DNA of 64,000 bases from Acidimicrobiales bacterium (GCA_024638815.1 JAHEJM010000004.1:31325-95324), one strand, 5' to 3'. Counted from the stretch's first letter, positions 1-9,365 are shown. Translations and numbers: made by a program. Notes: generated by a model not told the origin, from the sequence alone.

Positions 1-196
1 CGTACGATCGCCTTTCGTGGCGGATGACCCCGTCTCAGCTGCACCCTTCGCAGTCTGGCATCAACCGGGGCAAAACCCGCACCACCGGCACGATGGGGAC
101 CTCAAAACCGGGGTCGATCCGGCCCGGTTCGCATCGTTTGTGGCGGTGGTCACCGGCTCGGAGTCGACCGATCGTTTTGCCCTGTCGGTCCACTAG
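1..196 (+). CDS. possible 3' end of an upstream gene (partial)
   Basis: A reading frame is open from the window edge (frame starting at base 2) to a TAG at 194-196, just before the SURF1 gene. The roughly 64 residues end in ALSVH and I recognise no motif in them; third positions are only moderately GC-rich compared with the neighbours. If real it would be the last gene before SURF1 in the same direction. It may equally be non-coding leader sequence. Confidence 0.3.
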   Translation, partial: VRSPFVADDPVSAAPFAVWHQPGQNPHHRHDGDLKTGVDPARFASFVAVVTGSESTDRFALSVH

Positions 197-207
197 GGTT
201 CAGGTCA

Positions 208-978
208 ATGGCCGCCGACTGGTCTTTTGCCCGCAAACCGTTCTGGATCTTCTCCCATCTGTTCGCCGCCGGCGTTGTCGTGCTGTTCATCTTCCTTGGA
301 TTCTGGCAGTTGTCCCGTCTCGACGAGCGCAGGGCCACCAACTCCCTGATCGCCGACCGTAGCGAGGCACCGGCCCTCGACCTGACCGGCGCCCCCACCG
401 GCGATGACCTCGACTACCGGTCGGTCCGGGCCGAGGTTCGTTTCGTGGAACCCGATCTGGCCCGGGTGGCCAACCGGTCCCAGGGGGGAGTGGCAGGGGA
501 ATACGTCGTGGCCATGGTCGAGTTGGCCGATGGTACCGCAATGGCGGTCAACCGCGGATTCGTACCGGTCAATGCCGATGTGGATCTCGATTCGGTGCCG
601 TCCGAATCGACGATCCTCACCGGCTGGCTCCGTGAATCGGTGGAGGCCGACGGATGGTTTGCCGTCGACGACACGGGTGAGGGGCGGATCCTGCCCCGGT
701 TCAACACCGAGGCGGTGGCCGAGCGTTGGGGCGAGCCGCTTCCTGCCTACTACCTTCAGCCTGGGCCCGATTCCACTCGGGCCGCAGCCAGCTTTCCCGA
801 TCCCGTCCCACTTCCCTCGTTGGATGACGGTCCCCACCTCGCCTATGCCGTCCAGTGGTTCATCTTCGCCACCCTCGGTGTTGGGTTCTACGCCGCTCTG
901 CTACGACGGTTCTCTCGACGAACCAGGATCGGCGGCGACCCCACACAGGATCCCCACTCGCCGGCAGTCGTGGGCTGA
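208..978 (+). CDS. SURF1 family protein (cytochrome oxidase assembly)
   Basis: A 256-residue membrane protein with the SURF1 layout: one N-terminal membrane helix (about residues 14-32, ending FLGFWQLSRLDER), a central extracytoplasmic domain, and a second helix near residues 213-232 preceded by the family signature HLAYAVQW. SURF1 proteins help insert or hold heme a during assembly of aa3-type cytochrome c oxidase in the cytoplasmic membrane. Length matches actinobacterial members. The ATG at 208 begins directly before the first helix. The next gene on the same strand starts 65 bases after the stop. I am confident of the family; the exact heme role is inherited from better-studied homologues. 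Confidence 0.88.
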   Translation: MAADWSFARKPFWIFSHLFAAGVVVLFIFLGFWQLSRLDERRATNSLIADRSEAPALDLTGAPTGDDLDYRSVRAEVRFVEPDLARVANRSQGGVAGEYVVAMVELADGTAMAVNRGFVPVNADVDLDSVPSESTILTGWLRESVEADGWFAVDDTGEGRILPRFNTEAVAERWGEPLPAYYLQPGPDSTRAAASFPDPVPLPSLDDGPHLAYAVQWFIFATLGVGFYAALLRRFSRRTRIGGDPTQDPHSPAVVG

Positions 979-1043
979 CCCCCTTGGACAAATCGGCGGA
1001 CATCCCTCCATCTGCCAGTGGATGCTCACTATGATCCACCGTC

Positions 1044-1667
1044 ATGGAGCAATCCCGGAACGTATCCGCCGTTCTGCTCTGCCTCCGACTGAAAGGCTTC
1101 GCCGACACCGACGTCCTGGCCGAGGCCAGCGGACAGTCGATCGGCGTGGTGGAAGAGGTGCTGAGGTCGGCGGAGAACGACGGCTGGGCCGATGCCCGTT
1201 CGGGCTCCCGTTCGGGCTGGACCTTGACCGCCGTCGGCCGATCCGGCCTCGAGCAGCGCCTGGCCGATGAACTCGCCGCCTCCGGGAATCGGAACCAGGT
1301 GGAGGACGGCTACGAGCGGTTCCTTGAGCTGAATCAACCGTTGTTGGCCGTCTGCACCGGTTGGCAGGTGAAACAGGCGGAGCCTGTCGTGCTCAACGAT
1401 CACTCCGATCCCGAGTACGACCGTCAGGTCGTGGACGATCTGCGGCTGCTCCACGGCCGGGCAGAGCCCGTCTGTGACCGGCTGACCGCTGCCCTATCCC
1501 GGTTCTCCGGCTATCGGCCTCGATTGAGCCATGCGCTGGAACGGGTTGTGGCCGGCGAAACCGAGTGGTTCACCAAACCCACGATCGATTCCTACCACAC
1601 GGTCTGGTTCGAACTTCACGAGGACTTGCTCGTTACCCTGGGACGTGACCGGACTTCCGAGCACTAG
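1044..1667 (+). CDS. hypothetical protein with winged-helix-like N-terminus
   Basis: A 207-residue soluble protein with no signal peptide or membrane helix. Residues about 8-75 alternate helices with a short basic stretch (ADVLAEASG-type helix, a second helix EVLRSAENDGW, then SGWTLTAVGRSGLEQRL), which resembles a MarR/PadR-like winged helix in which T-A-x-G-R marks the wing. The remaining 130 residues are acidic and helical with no motif I know. A TATGAT hexamer at 1030-1035 lies 8 bases before the ATG and could be a -10 element of a nearly leaderless transcript. It may regulate something nearby or be an effector-bound helper; the function is unknown. Confidence 0.7.
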   Translation: MEQSRNVSAVLLCLRLKGFADTDVLAEASGQSIGVVEEVLRSAENDGWADARSGSRSGWTLTAVGRSGLEQRLADELAASGNRNQVEDGYERFLELNQPLLAVCTGWQVKQAEPVVLNDHSDPEYDRQVVDDLRLLHGRAEPVCDRLTAALSRFSGYRPRLSHALERVVAGETEWFTKPTIDSYHTVWFELHEDLLVTLGRDRTSEH

Positions 1668-1711
1668 TGTTCGCCGACGGAGCGCCTCACGGCAACTCTC
1701 CGAGTTGCTTC

Positions 1712-1783
1712 GAGTTTGGCCTCCGGCCAAACCTCGCCGAAACTTGACCTAATCGTGAACATCCAAGCCAACAAGCGAAACCA
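1712..1783 (+). repeat. hairpin repeat family A, copy 1 (short form)
   Basis: This copy contains an 8-bp stem GTTTGGCC/GGCCAAAC (1714-1721 and 1725-1732) with a 3-base loop, followed by a conserved tail that includes CGTGAACATCCAA and CAAGCGAAAC. The same order of blocks recurs at 1837-1935 and 4599-4697. This copy lacks the upstream GCTCCTGCCGCCGGCCGA block of the other two. Confidence 0.85.
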
Positions 1784-1836
1784 GCCTCGAAGACCGGAGA
1801 AAGATCCAACGAAGGCCCGGATGCGGCGGGACGGCG

Positions 1837-1935
1837 CTCCTGCCGCCGGCCGAGGACGGGCTTGAGTTTGGCTGTCGGCCAAACGTCGCCGAGATCTGAC
1901 CCATTCGTGAACATCCAATCGAACAAGCGAAACTG
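1837..1935 (+). repeat. hairpin repeat family A, copy 2
   Basis: A full-length ~99-bp copy. It has the GCTCCTGCCGCCGGCCGA block (1837-1854), then a stem GTTTGGC/GCCAAAC whose loop differs from copies 1 and 3 while the stem is kept, then the CGTGAACATCCAA and CAAGCGAAAC tail. It ends just before the dapA ribosome binding site. Conservation of pairing with a changed loop suggests selection on the hairpin or recent spread of a mobile palindrome. Confidence 0.85.
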
Positions 1936-1951
1936 ATGAAGGAAGAGTCCC

Positions 1952-2842
1952 ATGGCCCGCTTCGGTACCGTCCTAACCGCAATGGTGACCCCGTTCGACG
2001 GCAACGACAAGCTCGATCTTGTCGCCGCCCAGAAGCTGGCCCGATATCTCGTCGACAACGGAAACGACGGTGTGGTCGTGGCCGGTACCACCGGGGAGTC
2101 GGCAACCATCAGCTATGAGGAACAGCGGGACCTGATCGGAGCAGTGCGGGAGGCCCTGCCCGATCATGTGTTGGTGGCCGGTGCCGGGAGTAACGACACG
2201 GCCAACGCCGTCAAGAACACCAGGGCGGCAACCGAGGCCGGGGCCGACGGCATTCTGGCCGTGACTCCGTATTACAACCGGCCGTCCCAGGCCGGAATCG
2301 AGGCCCACTTCCGGGCTTCGGCGGCCGAGACCGATCGTCCTGTGATTCTGTATGACATCCCGGTTCGCACCGGCCGCAAGATCGAGATGGCAACCCTTGT
2401 TCGGCTGGCCGAGGTCGACAACATCGTCGCCGTCAAGGACGCAGCCGGTGACGTGGCTTCCACCGCCGCCCTGCTGGCCGAGGTCGGCGATGGTCTCGAG
2501 GTCTACTCGGGCGAGGACAAGCTGACCCTGCCGTTGATCTCGGTCGGTGCGGTCGGAGTCATCGGCGTTGCCACTCACTGGGTCGGTCGGGAGATGTCCG
2601 ACATGTTCGCCGCCTATGCCGACGGTCGGGTCGACGAAGCCCGGGCCATCAATGCCCGCCTCATCCCGTCTTATGACTACGAGGCCTACGACGACGCCCC
2701 CAACCCGGTACCGTCGAAGGTGATGATGAACCTTCTCGCGGTGTCCGTCGGCCGGTGTCGTCCGCCCATGGGTCCCATTCCCGATGATCTCGAGGACCGG
2801 GCCCGAGCCGTGCTGTCGGGCCTGGGGCGGTCGATCTCCTGA
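1952..2842 (+). CDS. dapA: 4-hydroxy-tetrahydrodipicolinate synthase
   Basis: A 296-residue class I aldolase of the DapA/NAL family. It condenses pyruvate with aspartate semialdehyde, the first committed step to diaminopimelate and lysine in the cytoplasm. Visible family features are the early phosphate/substrate loop GTTGES near residue 48, the tyrosine motif YYNRPSQ around residue 108, and the Schiff-base lysine in AVKDAAGD near residue 163. An AAGGAAG ribosome site (1938-1944) supports the ATG at 1952. The stop overlaps the RNase J start by one base, a pairing often seen in actinobacteria. Length is normal. Confidence 0.95.
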   Translation: MARFGTVLTAMVTPFDGNDKLDLVAAQKLARYLVDNGNDGVVVAGTTGESATISYEEQRDLIGAVREALPDHVLVAGAGSNDTANAVKNTRAATEAGADGILAVTPYYNRPSQAGIEAHFRASAAETDRPVILYDIPVRTGRKIEMATLVRLAEVDNIVAVKDAAGDVASTAALLAEVGDGLEVYSGEDKLTLPLISVGAVGVIGVATHWVGREMSDMFAAYADGRVDEARAINARLIPSYDYEAYDDAPNPVPSKVMMNLLAVSVGRCRPPMGPIPDDLEDRARAVLSGLGRSIS

Positions 2843-4533
2843 TGGCGTCGCCGGTCAAGATCAGCTTTCTCGGCGGACTGGGCGAGATCGGCCGCAACTG
2901 CGCCGCCGTCGAGGTCGAGAACCGCATCATGCTCATCGATTGCGGTCTGATGTTCCCCGATGCCGACGCCGCCGGGGTCGATCTGGTTCTGCCCGACTTC
3001 ACTTTTCTCCGGGAGAACGCCGATCGGGTCGAGGGTGTGGTCGCCACCCACGGCCATGAGGACCATATCGGAGCGCTCGGATTCCTGTTGGAGGAGATGC
3101 CGCTCAAGATCATCGGCTCGCCGTTGACGGTCGGCATGGCCAAGAGTCGTATCAGCGAGCGGGGTGTGGTCGATCGGGCCACCTTCATCGAGGTCAGCGA
3201 CAACGACCGAATCAACGTCGGTCCCTTCGATCTCGAGTTCTTTCCCGTGACCCACTCGGTTCCCCACGGTTTCGCCACCGCCTTCCACACCCCGCAGGGC
3301 GTGGTGCTCCACAGCGGCGATTTCAAGCTCGACATGATGCCGGTGGACAAGCGGTTGACCGATTTGGCCGGTCTCGGTCACCTGGCCAAGGACGACGGCG
3401 TTCGCCTGTTCCTGGCCGATTCCACCAACGCCGAGGAGCCCGGCTTCTCCGAGTCGGAGACCTCGATCGGCCAGTCCATCCAGGACTTGTTCCGGGCCCG
3501 TGAGGGGCGCCGGATCATCATCGCCTGCTTTGCCAGTCACATTCACCGGGTTCAGCAGATTGCCGATGCCGCCATCGCCACCGGCCGGACCGTGGCCACC
3601 TTGGGTCGATCCATGAACTCCAACGTGGCTCTGGCCCGCCGGATGGGCCTGCTCCACATTCCCGATTCCAAGCTCCGCGACATCGAGGACGTCGACGGCA
3701 TCCCCGACGAGCAGCTGTGTGTGATCTCCACCGGTTCCCAGGGTGAGCCCCTGTCGGCTCTGGCCCGGATGGCCACCGGCGACAATCGCTGGCTCACCAT
3801 CCGGGAGGGTGACTGCGTGATCCTGTCGTCCCACCCCATTCCCGGCAACGAGTCCAGCGTCTCCCAGGTCATCGACGGCCTGATTCGGCGAGGGGCCGAG
3901 GTGGTGCATTCCGGTGCGGCCCGGGTCCACGCCACGGGCCACGCCAAGGCAGAGGAACTGCGGGTCATGCACTCCATCGTGCAGCCGGAGTGGTTCATCC
4001 CGGTCCACGGCGAGTATCGCCATATGGCCGAGCACGCCCGCATCGCCGTGGGCATGGGCCATCGCGCCGACCGGGTGATGGTTTGTTCCGACGGTGACTC
4101 GGTGCTACTGACCGACAAGGGACTGGAGCGGACCGAGGGAGTGCCCTCCGACTACGTCTACATGGCGGGAACGGTTGGTGCTCTCGACCACAGTGTGCTT
4201 TCCGAGCGCCAGATACTGGGTCGGGAAGGGTTCGTGTCGGCCGTTGTGGCCCTGTCCATCGTGGGGGCCCGGGCCGAGTTGCTCCGGGAACCCGAGGTCT
4301 TGAGTCGAGGCTGGGTCCACGGCGACGAGGGCGACATGCTGCGCAAGGAGGCCACCCTGGCCGTACGCCAGGCGGTGGAGGATGCCATCAAGGACGGCAA
4401 GCGAACCCGTCAGGACTTCGAGCGGGTGACCCGGCGAGCCCTCGGTCGCTTCATCAACAAGCGGACTCGACTGCGACCCATGGTTGTTCCTGTTGTCCTC
4501 GGGGCCCACGAGGGCGAGGACGAGGACGGCTAA
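2842..4533 (+). CDS. rnj: ribonuclease J
   Basis: A 563-residue metallo-beta-lactamase/beta-CASP nuclease. RNase J has 5'-to-3' exonuclease and endonuclease activity in mRNA decay and rRNA maturation. The zinc motif THGHEDHIG is at about residues 71-79, further zinc ligands lie in HSGDFKLD near residue 155, and beta-CASP and C-terminal motifs include SSHPIPGNE near residue 330 and VHVTGH-like HATGHAKAEE near residue 373. The C-terminal domain for oligomerisation (about residues 450-555) is present and the extreme C-terminus is acidic. It is translationally coupled to dapA. Confidence 0.95.
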   Translation: MASPVKISFLGGLGEIGRNCAAVEVENRIMLIDCGLMFPDADAAGVDLVLPDFTFLRENADRVEGVVATHGHEDHIGALGFLLEEMPLKIIGSPLTVGMAKSRISERGVVDRATFIEVSDNDRINVGPFDLEFFPVTHSVPHGFATAFHTPQGVVLHSGDFKLDMMPVDKRLTDLAGLGHLAKDDGVRLFLADSTNAEEPGFSESETSIGQSIQDLFRAREGRRIIIACFASHIHRVQQIADAAIATGRTVATLGRSMNSNVALARRMGLLHIPDSKLRDIEDVDGIPDEQLCVISTGSQGEPLSALARMATGDNRWLTIREGDCVILSSHPIPGNESSVSQVIDGLIRRGAEVVHSGAARVHATGHAKAEELRVMHSIVQPEWFIPVHGEYRHMAEHARIAVGMGHRADRVMVCSDGDSVLLTDKGLERTEGVPSDYVYMAGTVGALDHSVLSERQILGREGFVSAVVALSIVGARAELLREPEVLSRGWVHGDEGDMLRKEATLAVRQAVEDAIKDGKRTRQDFERVTRRALGRFINKRTRLRPMVVPVVLGAHEGEDEDG

Positions 4534-4598
4534 CCTCCCCCCACTGCGCTTCGGCGGGCCGGCGACCCCCTTCGCCGGGGTTGGCCCGCCGGCACGGT

Positions 4599-4697
4599 GC
4601 TCCTGCCGCCGGCCGAAGACGGCTTGAGTTTGGCCTCCGGCCAAACGTCGCCGAAACGTGACTCAATCGTGAACATCCAAGCCACCAAGCGAGACTA
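4599..4697 (+). repeat. hairpin repeat family A, copy 3
   Basis: A full-length copy in the gap between RNase J and ftsK. It has the same GCTCCTGCCGCCGGCCGA block, the perfect GTTTGGCC/GGCCAAAC hairpin and the CGTGAACATCCAA tail as the copies at 1.7-1.9 kb, in the same orientation. Confidence 0.85.
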
Positions 4698-4777
4698 GGA
4701 GGCTGGTGGATCGGGCGTAGAGAAAACCGGGGGGTTCCCTCCATTAACCCACTGGTGCGGCTACTGTTACAACCACT

Positions 4778-7700
4778 GTGGCAACATCAACTCGGAACTC
4801 ATCACGTTCCGGTCGAGGGGCTACGGGCGGACGCAAACCGGCACGCAGGAAGAACGCAAAGCGTCGCGCCCAAGAAGACCGCAGGGATCTCCAGGGGCTG
4901 CTGCTCATAGCCTTTGGTGTCTTGCTGGGTCTCGGCCTCTACACCGGCGCGACCGGCGTGCTCGGCCAATGGCTGGCTCAGGCCACCGGGGTCCTTTTCG
5001 GCCTCGCTCGCTTCCTCGGCCCCCCGCTCCTGCTGGCCGCCGGGTTTCAGATGCTGCGGACCAGTTCCCGCCGCCGTCGCCGCAAACCGGACTACGGCCA
5101 GTGGTTGGCGTGGGGATCTCTGGTGGCCGCCGGATTCTGCCTACTCGACATGCTCGGTGGGCGTCCCTACTGGACGTCCCCGGTTGAGGACCTGAGCCGG
5201 GCCGGTGGTTGGGTCGGTGTCGCCATCGGCGGCACCCTCGAGCGCTATCTGGGTTACTGGGGCGAGGTGGTGGTCACCATCACCCTGGTCATGATCGCCG
5301 CCGTGTTGCTCACGTCCATCTCGTTGGGCCCGGCGGCCGACACCATGGCCGAGCGGTTCGGCTTGATCATGGCTCGGCTTCGAGAGCGGTTCTCCGATCG
5401 TGATTGGCTCAAAAGGGAGGAGTCCGATCCGGTCGGCGATCTTCGCCGGGACCGGCCCCGTGGCCTGGCCGCCATGTTCGAGGACGACCCCATCGACGGC
5501 GCCGGGCACACACCGAGCAGGTCGGGCGACGAGCACGAGGCCCAAATCTACATCGATCTGCGCCACGATCACCCCGGCGGAGAATCGCCGGACGACGGTT
5601 CGAAGCCTCGACGTGGCTCCGACGACGCTGCGGACGCCGACGACGACATCGTGGTGGTGGGTCGGGACCCCGAGTCCGGCCCGGTTCAGGCCGATGTGGG
5701 CCGACGGTGGCAGGACGCCGGTCCCAGTCCGGTCATCGAAGTGCCGTCGCCGCCGGTGGTCGAGGGCCTCGCCATGGCCGCCCCCCAACCCCCAGACGGG
5801 TATTGGCGGCTTCCCACCCTCGACATTCTGGACCGGACCGAGGCCCAGGACGTGGACCGGGCCTCGGTGGAGAAGACCGGTCGGCAGCTCGAGCACGCCC
5901 TGGCCGAACACGGTGTCGAGACCAGGCTCATCGGCGTGGTCGTCGGCCCCACCGTCAGCCGATTCGAGTTGGAGCTCGGCCCCGGGGTCAAGGTGTCCAG
6001 GGTGACCTCGCTTCACAAGGACATCGCCTACGCCATGGCCACCCCCGACGTTCGCATCCTGGCCCCCATCCCGGGCAAGCAGGCCATCGGGGTCGAGGTG
6101 CCCAACGTCCGACGTCAGATCATCACCGTCGGCGACCTACTGATTTCCGAAGAGGCGGCCAACGCCACCCATCCGCTCGAGGTCACCCTCGGTCGGGACA
6201 TCACCGGCCGAACCATCGTGGCCAACCTGGCCGGCATGCCCCATCTGCTGGTTGCGGGCCAGACCGGCTCCGGCAAGTCGAGCTGCATCAACTCGATGCT
6301 CACCTCCATCCTCATGCGGTCCACGCCGGATCAGATCCGTCTCATCCTGGTCGACCCCAAACGGGTCGAACTCACCCAGTACGAACGACTGCCCCATCTG
6401 TTGACCGAGGTGGTGACCGACCCCAAGAAGGCGGCCAACGCCCTGGCCTGGGCGGTCAGGGAGATGGAACGACGCTACGACCTGCTGAGCGAGGTCGGGG
6501 TTCGTGATCTGGACGGCTACAACCGTTCGGTCGACGAGGGCCGGTTCGATCCCGTTCCCGGGCCCGACGGGGAACCGATGGAGTACCAGCGGCTCAGCTA
6601 CATCCTGGTTGTGCTCGACGAGTTGGCCGACCTGATGATGGTGGCGGCCCGCGATGTCGAGGAATCGATCTGCCGGATCGCCCAGAAGGCCCGGGCCGTC
6701 GGCATCCACCTGGTGATCGCCACCCAGCGTCCGTCGACCAATGTCATCACCGGCCTGATCAAGGCCAACGTACCGGCCCGACTGGCCTTCGCCGTCTCCA
6801 GCCTGACCGACAGTCGGGTCATTCTCGACCAGCCCGGAGCCGAACGCCTCGTCGGCCGGGGTGATGGCCTGCTCAACGACGGCACCACCAGCACTCCGGT
6901 CCGGTTCCAGGGGGCCTGGGTCACCGAAGCGGAAGTGGCGGCCATCGTCGACCACTGGACCAACCAGGCTCCCGAGGTCACCTTTGACAGTCGGGTGGTG
7001 GGGGTGGAGGCCGGCGGTGAGGCCGCTGCCTTCATTCCCGGTGGCTCGACCGGCGACGAGGGAGACGACGATCTGCTGTTGCAGGCCATGGAACTGGTTG
7101 TGCGATCCCAGCTCGGCTCGACGTCCATGCTGCAACGCAAGCTCCGGGTCGGCTTCGCCCGAGCCGGCAGGCTCATGGACTTGCTGGAGGAGAGGGGGGT
7201 GGTCGGTCCATCCGTGGGCTCCAAGGCGCGCGAGGTGCTGATGACCCCTGAGGACCTCGACGCCGGTCGGTGGCCCGTTGGGGTTGCCCCCCCGGCGGTC
7301 GACAGCCAGCCGCCGGCCAAACCGGTGTTCAGCTCGCCGGCCTTGCCCACCCGACAGGATCGGCCCCGGCCCGGCCGGCTCGATGACAGGGTCGACACCA
7401 CCGACGATCGACCTGAGGGCGTCGCCGACGGACCATCGCGAGGCCGTTCCGGCGCCATGGCCGACGACACCGTGGTCGATGACGCAGTGGTCGATGACGC
7501 TGTGGTCGATGACGCCGGTTTCGACGATACCGCGGCCGACGATGCCGGGTTCCCCAACGCTGCCGGTTCCGACAAGCCCGATCGGGATAGGGGCGCCGGG
7601 CCCGCCGACATCACCGATGGCGGCGTCTCGACCGACGAGGGCCCATGGCCCGACGACGGTCCCGACCCGGGACGACGGGCCGACGGTCCGTCGGCCTCGT

Positions 7701-8353
7701 ATCGTGATCAACCCGTGGTCGACGCGCCCCGGAGGCGGCGATTCACCCTGGCCGACATCCCCAACCCCGAGCCGGTCCGGATCCCCGAGAGTCGGGCCGC
7801 CCATCCCACCACCGGGGGACAACGAGCCGAATCGGCACCCCGACCGGGCCTCGACCCTTATCTGGGGCCCGACCCCCACCTGGGGATCGACAAGACGCCG
7901 ACCGCCAGGGTCAACGCCGGCACCGCCTCGGCCGTGGCCCGAGCCGACACGCCGGTGCTTGAGGAGCCGAATGAACCCGAGTCTCCGGGCAAGCCTCACC
8001 TCCGGGTGGTCCAGGATCCCGATCCCGAACTCTACGAGCCGGAGCCCGAACCGTTCGACTTCGACGCCGAGGCCGACATCGAGGGCCACTTCGAGGCCGA
8101 GACCGACGACCACCATGACGCCGACGCAAACGTCGAGGACCGCGTCGAGCGCAATGTCGATGAGCACCATGCAGGCGAGGTGTTCGACCCCGACGACGAG
8201 TTCGACGACGATGGCCGAACCTTGGTGGCCGCCGATGACTGGTCCGACGAGTTTGATGCCGACGATGACCTCGACGACGAGTTCGACGGCGACTTCGACT
8301 CGGCCCTGGCTCCGCCGCCCGGCTACCCGCGGGCAGATCGGCGTGAACCGTAG
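4778..8353 (+). CDS. ftsK: FtsK/SpoIIIE DNA translocase with a long acidic C-terminal tail
   Basis: A 1191-residue membrane-anchored motor that pumps chromosome ends through the division septum. The start is GTG. The basic N-terminus is followed by about four membrane helices (residues ~40-190), an acidic linker, and the motor domain with Walker A GQTGSGKSS near residue 495 and Walker B VVLDELADLMM near residue 612. The winged-helix gamma domain that reads KOPS-type polar sequences sits at about residues 765-830. In most relatives the protein ends there; this one continues for about 360 residues rich in Asp, Glu, Pro and Gly, including three VVDDA units encoded by 15-bp repeats at 7472-7516. 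The tail has no fold I recognise and is probably disordered. Confidence 0.95.
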   Translation: MATSTRNSSRSGRGATGGRKPARRKNAKRRAQEDRRDLQGLLLIAFGVLLGLGLYTGATGVLGQWLAQATGVLFGLARFLGPPLLLAAGFQMLRTSSRRRRRKPDYGQWLAWGSLVAAGFCLLDMLGGRPYWTSPVEDLSRAGGWVGVAIGGTLERYLGYWGEVVVTITLVMIAAVLLTSISLGPAADTMAERFGLIMARLRERFSDRDWLKREESDPVGDLRRDRPRGLAAMFEDDPIDGAGHTPSRSGDEHEAQIYIDLRHDHPGGESPDDGSKPRRGSDDAADADDDIVVVGRDPESGPVQADVGRRWQDAGPSPVIEVPSPPVVEGLAMAAPQPPDGYWRLPTLDILDRTEAQDVDRASVEKTGRQLEHALAEHGVETRLIGVVVGPTVSRFELELGPGVKVSRVTSLHKDIAYAMATPDVRILAPIPGKQAIGVEVPNVRRQIITVGDLLISEEAANATHPLEVTLGRDITGRTIVANLAGMPHLLVAGQTGSGKSSCINSMLTSILMRSTPDQIRLILVDPKRVELTQYERLPHLLTEVVTDPKKAANALAWAVREMERRYDLLSEVGVRDLDGYNRSVDEGRFDPVPGPDGEPMEYQRLSYILVVLDELADLMMVAARDVEESICRIAQKARAVGIHLVIATQRPSTNVITGLIKANVPARLAFAVSSLTDSRVILDQPGAERLVGRGDGLLNDGTTSTPVRFQGAWVTEAEVAAIVDHWTNQAPEVTFDSRVVGVEAGGEAAAFIPGGSTGDEGDDDLLLQAMELVVRSQLGSTSMLQRKLRVGFARAGRLMDLLEERGVVGPSVGSKAREVLMTPEDLDAGRWPVGVAPPAVDSQPPAKPVFSSPALPTRQDRPRPGRLDDRVDTTDDRPEGVADGPSRGRSGAMADDTVVDDAVVDDAVVDDAGFDDTAADDAGFPNAAGSDKPDRDRGAGPADITDGGVSTDEGPWPDDGPDPGRRADGPSASYRDQPVVDAPRRRRFTLADIPNPEPVRIPESRAAHPTTGGQRAESAPRPGLDPYLGPDPHLGIDKTPTARVNAGTASAVARADTPVLEEPNEPESPGKPHLRVVQDPDPELYEPEPEPFDFDAEADIEGHFEAETDDHHDADANVEDRVERNVDEHHAGEVFDPDDEFDDDGRTLVAADDWSDEFDADDDLDDEFDGDFDSALAPPPGYPRADRREP
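7472..7516 (+). repeat. 15-bp tandem repeat (x3) within ftsK
   Basis: Three near-identical 15-base units (GTGGTCGATGACGCN) encode VVDDA three times in the acidic tail of FtsK. Only the last base of each unit differs, so the amplification is probably recent and in frame. Confidence 0.9.
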
Positions 8354-8372
8354 CGACCTGTAGCCTCCATAG

Positions 8373-9365
8373 GTGGACTCTCTGATCCATCCGTCGCTTG
8401 TGGTGGCCTTGATCGAGGTCGGTATCGGCCTCTGGTTGTTGACTCGAGCCGCCGACGAGTTCGTTGAGGGAGCGGCCAACGTGGCCAGCCACCTCCGTAT
8501 CTCGCCGGTGGTCATCGGTGCCGTGATCGTCGGATTCGGAACCAGCGCCCCGGAGCTACTGGTGTCCGGGCTGGCCGCCTTCAACGACGACCTGGCCCTC
8601 GGTGTCGGCAACGTGGTCGGCTCGAACGTCGCCAACCTGACGTTGGTTCTCGGCGCCGCCGCCCTGATCGTGGCCCTCGGTGTCACTCCCGGAATCCTGG
8701 CCCGGGAGGCGCCACTGTCGCTGATGGCCGTGCTGCTCTTCGCCTACTTCACCACCGGTGGGCTGGCTCGATGGGAGGGCATCATCCTGTTGGTGGCCCT
8801 GGTCGTCGTGCTGACCTGGGTGATCTCGGCCGGTCGGGTCGACGTGGCCCAGGATCATTCCCTGGACGATGACATGGACAACGGCTCGTTGGGCCGCCAG
8901 TTCACCCGTACCTTCGTCGGCCTCGTCGGTACCGTGGGCGGGGCCCAGTTGCTGGTGTGGGGGGCCTCGGCCATTGCCGACAGATTCGGGGTGTCGGGAG
9001 GCTTCGTGGGTTTCACCCTGGTCGCGGTGGGCACGTCACTGCCCGAGCTGGTGACTGCGGTGGCGGCCGCCCGCAAGGGCGAGACCCAGCTGATTCTGGG
9101 CAATCTGCTCGGCAGCAACATCTTCAACAGCCTGGCCGTCGGCGGCGTCATCTCACTCGTCGGCCCCGGTCTGATCGACGACGAGGCGCTGGCCACCGTC
9201 GGGGTGATCACCATGGTGGTGGTGGCCTTCACCGCCTGGGTCTTCCTGGTCACTCGAAGGCGGGTTCATCGTTTGGAGGCCGTGGTCCTTCTCGGGGCGT
9301 GGTTGGTTTCGGTGGCCCTCATGGCCGACGACGCCCCCCAAAATGCCCTTGCCTTGTTACCGTAG
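8373..9365 (+). CDS. calcium/sodium (cation) antiporter, YrbG/CaCA family
   Basis: A 330-residue membrane protein with two inverted halves of five helices. The two alpha repeats that form the ion site are clear: GFGTSAPELLVS with GNVVGSNVAN (about residues 51-90) and AVGTSLPELVTA with GNLLGSNIFN (about residues 215-255), including the paired acidic residues in APEL and LPEL. Proteins of this family exchange Ca2+ or K+ for Na+ or H+ across the cytoplasmic membrane. The start is GTG, 20 bases after ftsK. The transported ion cannot be read from sequence. Confidence 0.92.
   Translation: MDSLIHPSLVVALIEVGIGLWLLTRAADEFVEGAANVASHLRISPVVIGAVIVGFGTSAPELLVSGLAAFNDDLALGVGNVVGSNVANLTLVLGAAALIVALGVTPGILAREAPLSLMAVLLFAYFTTGGLARWEGIILLVALVVVLTWVISAGRVDVAQDHSLDDDMDNGSLGRQFTRTFVGLVGTVGGAQLLVWGASAIADRFGVSGGFVGFTLVAVGTSLPELVTAVAAARKGETQLILGNLLGSNIFNSLAVGGVISLVGPGLIDDEALATVGVITMVVVAFTAWVFLVTRRRVHRLEAVVLLGAWLVSVALMADDAPQNALALLP

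Noticed and set aside
2686..4062. 458-codon open frame antisense to RNase J
   Set aside because: It mirrors the RNase J gene and has a His/Gly/Asp-rich composition typical of antisense shadows, with no domain.
6137..8686. 849-codon open frame antisense to ftsK
   Set aside because: High-GC genes leave long open frames on the opposite strand. The sense frame has clear FtsK domains; the antisense one has no motif and crosses into the next gene.
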